Source: Nitrospirales bacterium (lineage in GTDB: Bacteria > Nitrospirota > Nitrospiria > Nitrospirales > UBA8639). Taken from it: a DNA stretch of 6,904 nucleotides. The translations under genes were made by a program, and so were the position numbers. This document shows, piece by piece, positions 5,834-6,904 of the stretch (positions are counted from its first letter, which is position 1; each line of letters begins with the position of its first letter). Location: positions 1 to 6,904 of the forward strand of contig JAJDBO010000031.1 of the NCBI GenBank assembly GCA_029261305.1, given 5' to 3'. The notes below the pieces were generated by a model. That model saw only the letters and a program-made list of their open reading frames with translations, was not told the DNA's origin and searched no databases.

Positions 5834-5938
5834 TTGATCTCTTTGCCGATTTTTCAACTTGCTGTTGCAACAGAGGCTTGAGGGTAAAATACTGCTTTGT
5901 CGCATGCGAGGAAACAATAAGGGGCGAGGTGCAGAACA
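5834..5938. other. Convergent gap with two perfect palindromes
   Basis: This 105-bp stretch separates the ends of two converging genes. It holds CTGTTGCAACAG (5862-5873) and TCGCATGCGA (5900-5909), both perfect dyads with no loop. Neither has a T-run on the correct side, so no standard terminator can be named, although one would be expected here. Confidence 0.4.
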
Positions 5939-6904
5939 TCAGAGAGCCTTATTCAGGGTCTGGATCAGATCTTCGATGAGGACGGGCTTCTTGAGAAAAC
6001 CTTTTATCCCTATTTGTTCTGCTTTTTCAGTTGTGAGGGCGTGGCTAAAGCCCGTGCAAAGAATAATGGGAAGATTGTTTCTTAGGAGGAGTAATTCTTT
6101 CGCCAGTTTTTCTCCTGTTATTCCAGGCATGGTTTGGTCCGATATGACCACATCGTAAAGAGTCGGATCTTTTCGAAAGCGGTCCAAAGCCTCAAATCCA
6201 TTTGTGTAGATATCCACCTCGCACCCTAATGCCTCTAACGCTTCTTTTCCAAAACAAGCAAGCGACATTTCATCGTCGATAAATAAAACTCGTGCTTTTT
6301 TCTTTAGGGCAACGTGGGGAGCTTCTACCTGAGTGAGCGGTTCAGGAATCTTCCCTTCTACTGAAGGGAGGTAAATATCGAAGGTCGTGCCCTGTCCCAA
6401 GGGGCTGTGGACCGATATCGCTCCATGATGAGCGGTGACAATTCCATGAACCACGGATAATCCCATCCCAGTCCCTTTACCAACTCCTTTGGTGGTAAAG
6501 AAGGGATCAAAAATACGACCCATCACATTCGGGGGGATTCCCTGTCCTGTGTCTCGAACCCAAAGACGAACATAGTCTCCTGTGGTTAATGTGGAATGGT
6601 TAAAAATTTGAGGCTTTTCAAATGTGAGATTTTCTATCCCTATCTCGAGAGTACCCCCCTCTTCTCGCATGGCATATTCTGCATTGGAGCACAGATTTAA
6701 GACAATTTGATGAAGTTGTGTTGGGTCACCCAGAATTGATGCGACGTCTTTGGTAAATTTTTGATGAATCTCAATGGTAGAAGGCAGCGTCGATCGAACC
6801 ATTTTTAGGACATCTGGGATAAGGAAATTCAAATTTATTGGTTTTTTACTAAGCTCTTCTTGACGACTAAACACCAGGATATGTTGCACTAAATCTCTCG
6901 CCCG
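5939..6904 (-). CDS. Hybrid histidine kinase, C-terminal part (cut by right edge)
   Basis: The 321 codons present cover the end of the dimerisation helix, the ATPase domain and a receiver domain. The first residues, RARDLVQHILVFSRQ, match the second HisKA helix, so the phospho-accepting His and any sensor domain lie beyond the edge. The GTG at 6889 is therefore internal, not the start. ATP-binding motifs are intact: N-box LNLCSNA (69-75), G1 DTGQG (118-122), F-box FDPFFTTK (132-139) and G2 GTGMGLS (144-150). The receiver at about 203-321 has the acidic pair D210/D211, phospho-acceptor D256 in SDQTMPG, T284 and K306, so it looks functional. Such proteins autophosphorylate on His and pass phosphate to their own receiver or a partner. 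No DNA-binding output domain follows; the protein ends right after the receiver. The signal and the regulated genes are not visible. Confidence 0.92.
   Translation of the reverse strand, partial: RARDLVQHILVFSRQEELSKKPINLNFLIPDVLKMVRSTLPSTIEIHQKFTKDVASILGDPTQLHQIVLNLCSNAEYAMREEGGTLEIGIENLTFEKPQIFNHSTLTTGDYVRLWVRDTGQGIPPNVMGRIFDPFFTTKGVGKGTGMGLSVVHGIVTAHHGAISVHSPLGQGTTFDIYLPSVEGKIPEPLTQVEAPHVALKKKARVLFIDDEMSLACFGKEALEALGCEVDIYTNGFEALDRFRKDPTLYDVVISDQTMPGITGEKLAKELLLLRNNLPIILCTGFSHALTTEKAEQIGIKGFLKKPVLIEDLIQTLNKAL

Noticed and set aside
6887..6889. GTG as the start of the histidine kinase
   Set aside because: The five codons before it (RARDL) complete a typical HisKA helix-2 motif in the same frame, so the gene continues past the window edge.
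1..6904. CRISPR array, toxin-antitoxin pair, anti-phage or secondary-metabolite cluster
   Set aside because: There are no regularly spaced direct repeats, no paired small genes and no known defence or biosynthetic domains in any reading frame.

Overview
This is most likely a chromosomal piece from a Gram-negative member of the Nitrospirota, probably Nitrospira-like. The main clue is an intergenic palindromic element (2380-2505). Its core (AGCCGCCAGCGGCGTTCTCG near the left arm, GCTGCGGCCTTGCTGGACG near the right) matches a dispersed repeat I remember from Nitrospira genomes; this is recall, not a search. An outer-membrane-type lipoprotein, two Sec signal peptides and an RND/MMPL exporter fit a diderm envelope.

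Layout, left to right. (1) 1-998, minus: N-terminal 332 codons of an RND/MMPL-family exporter that runs off the left edge and starts with TTG. (2) 999-1154: a short gap packed with overlapping inverted repeats. (3) 1155-2288, minus: a polytopic site-2 protease-like (M50) intramembrane metalloprotease with two C-terminal CBS domains and a GTG start behind a strong Shine-Dalgarno sequence. (4) 2289-2718: a non-coding gap holding the Nitrospira-type palindromic repeat. (5) 2719-3582, minus: a secreted HExxH zinc metalloprotease with a TTG start and an unusual third-ligand arrangement. (6) 3583-3825: a gap with a perfect 11-bp inverted repeat, a possible terminator. (7) 3826-4464, minus: a small secreted beta-rich protein of unknown function with four cysteines in the mature form. 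(8) 4465-4951: an AT-rich divergent intergenic region. (9) 4952-5833, plus: an M48-family periplasmic metalloprotease lipoprotein (BepA/LoiP-like). (10) 5834-5938: a short convergent gap. (11) 5939-6904, minus: the C-terminal part of a hybrid histidine kinase (HATPase plus receiver), cut by the right edge.

The genes do not form one tight operon: all gaps exceed 100 bp and one gene is on the opposite strand. The shared theme is the cell envelope. Three unrelated HExxH zinc proteases lie within about 4.7 kb: one in the membrane, one secreted and one on a lipoprotein. They sit beside an exporter, a secreted unknown and a sensor kinase. A joint role in envelope proteolysis is speculation. I saw no CRISPR array, tRNA, rRNA, transposase or phage gene, and no convincing new multi-gene system. 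The least explained items are the structured 1035-1130 region, the atypical secreted protease and the orphan secreted protein.
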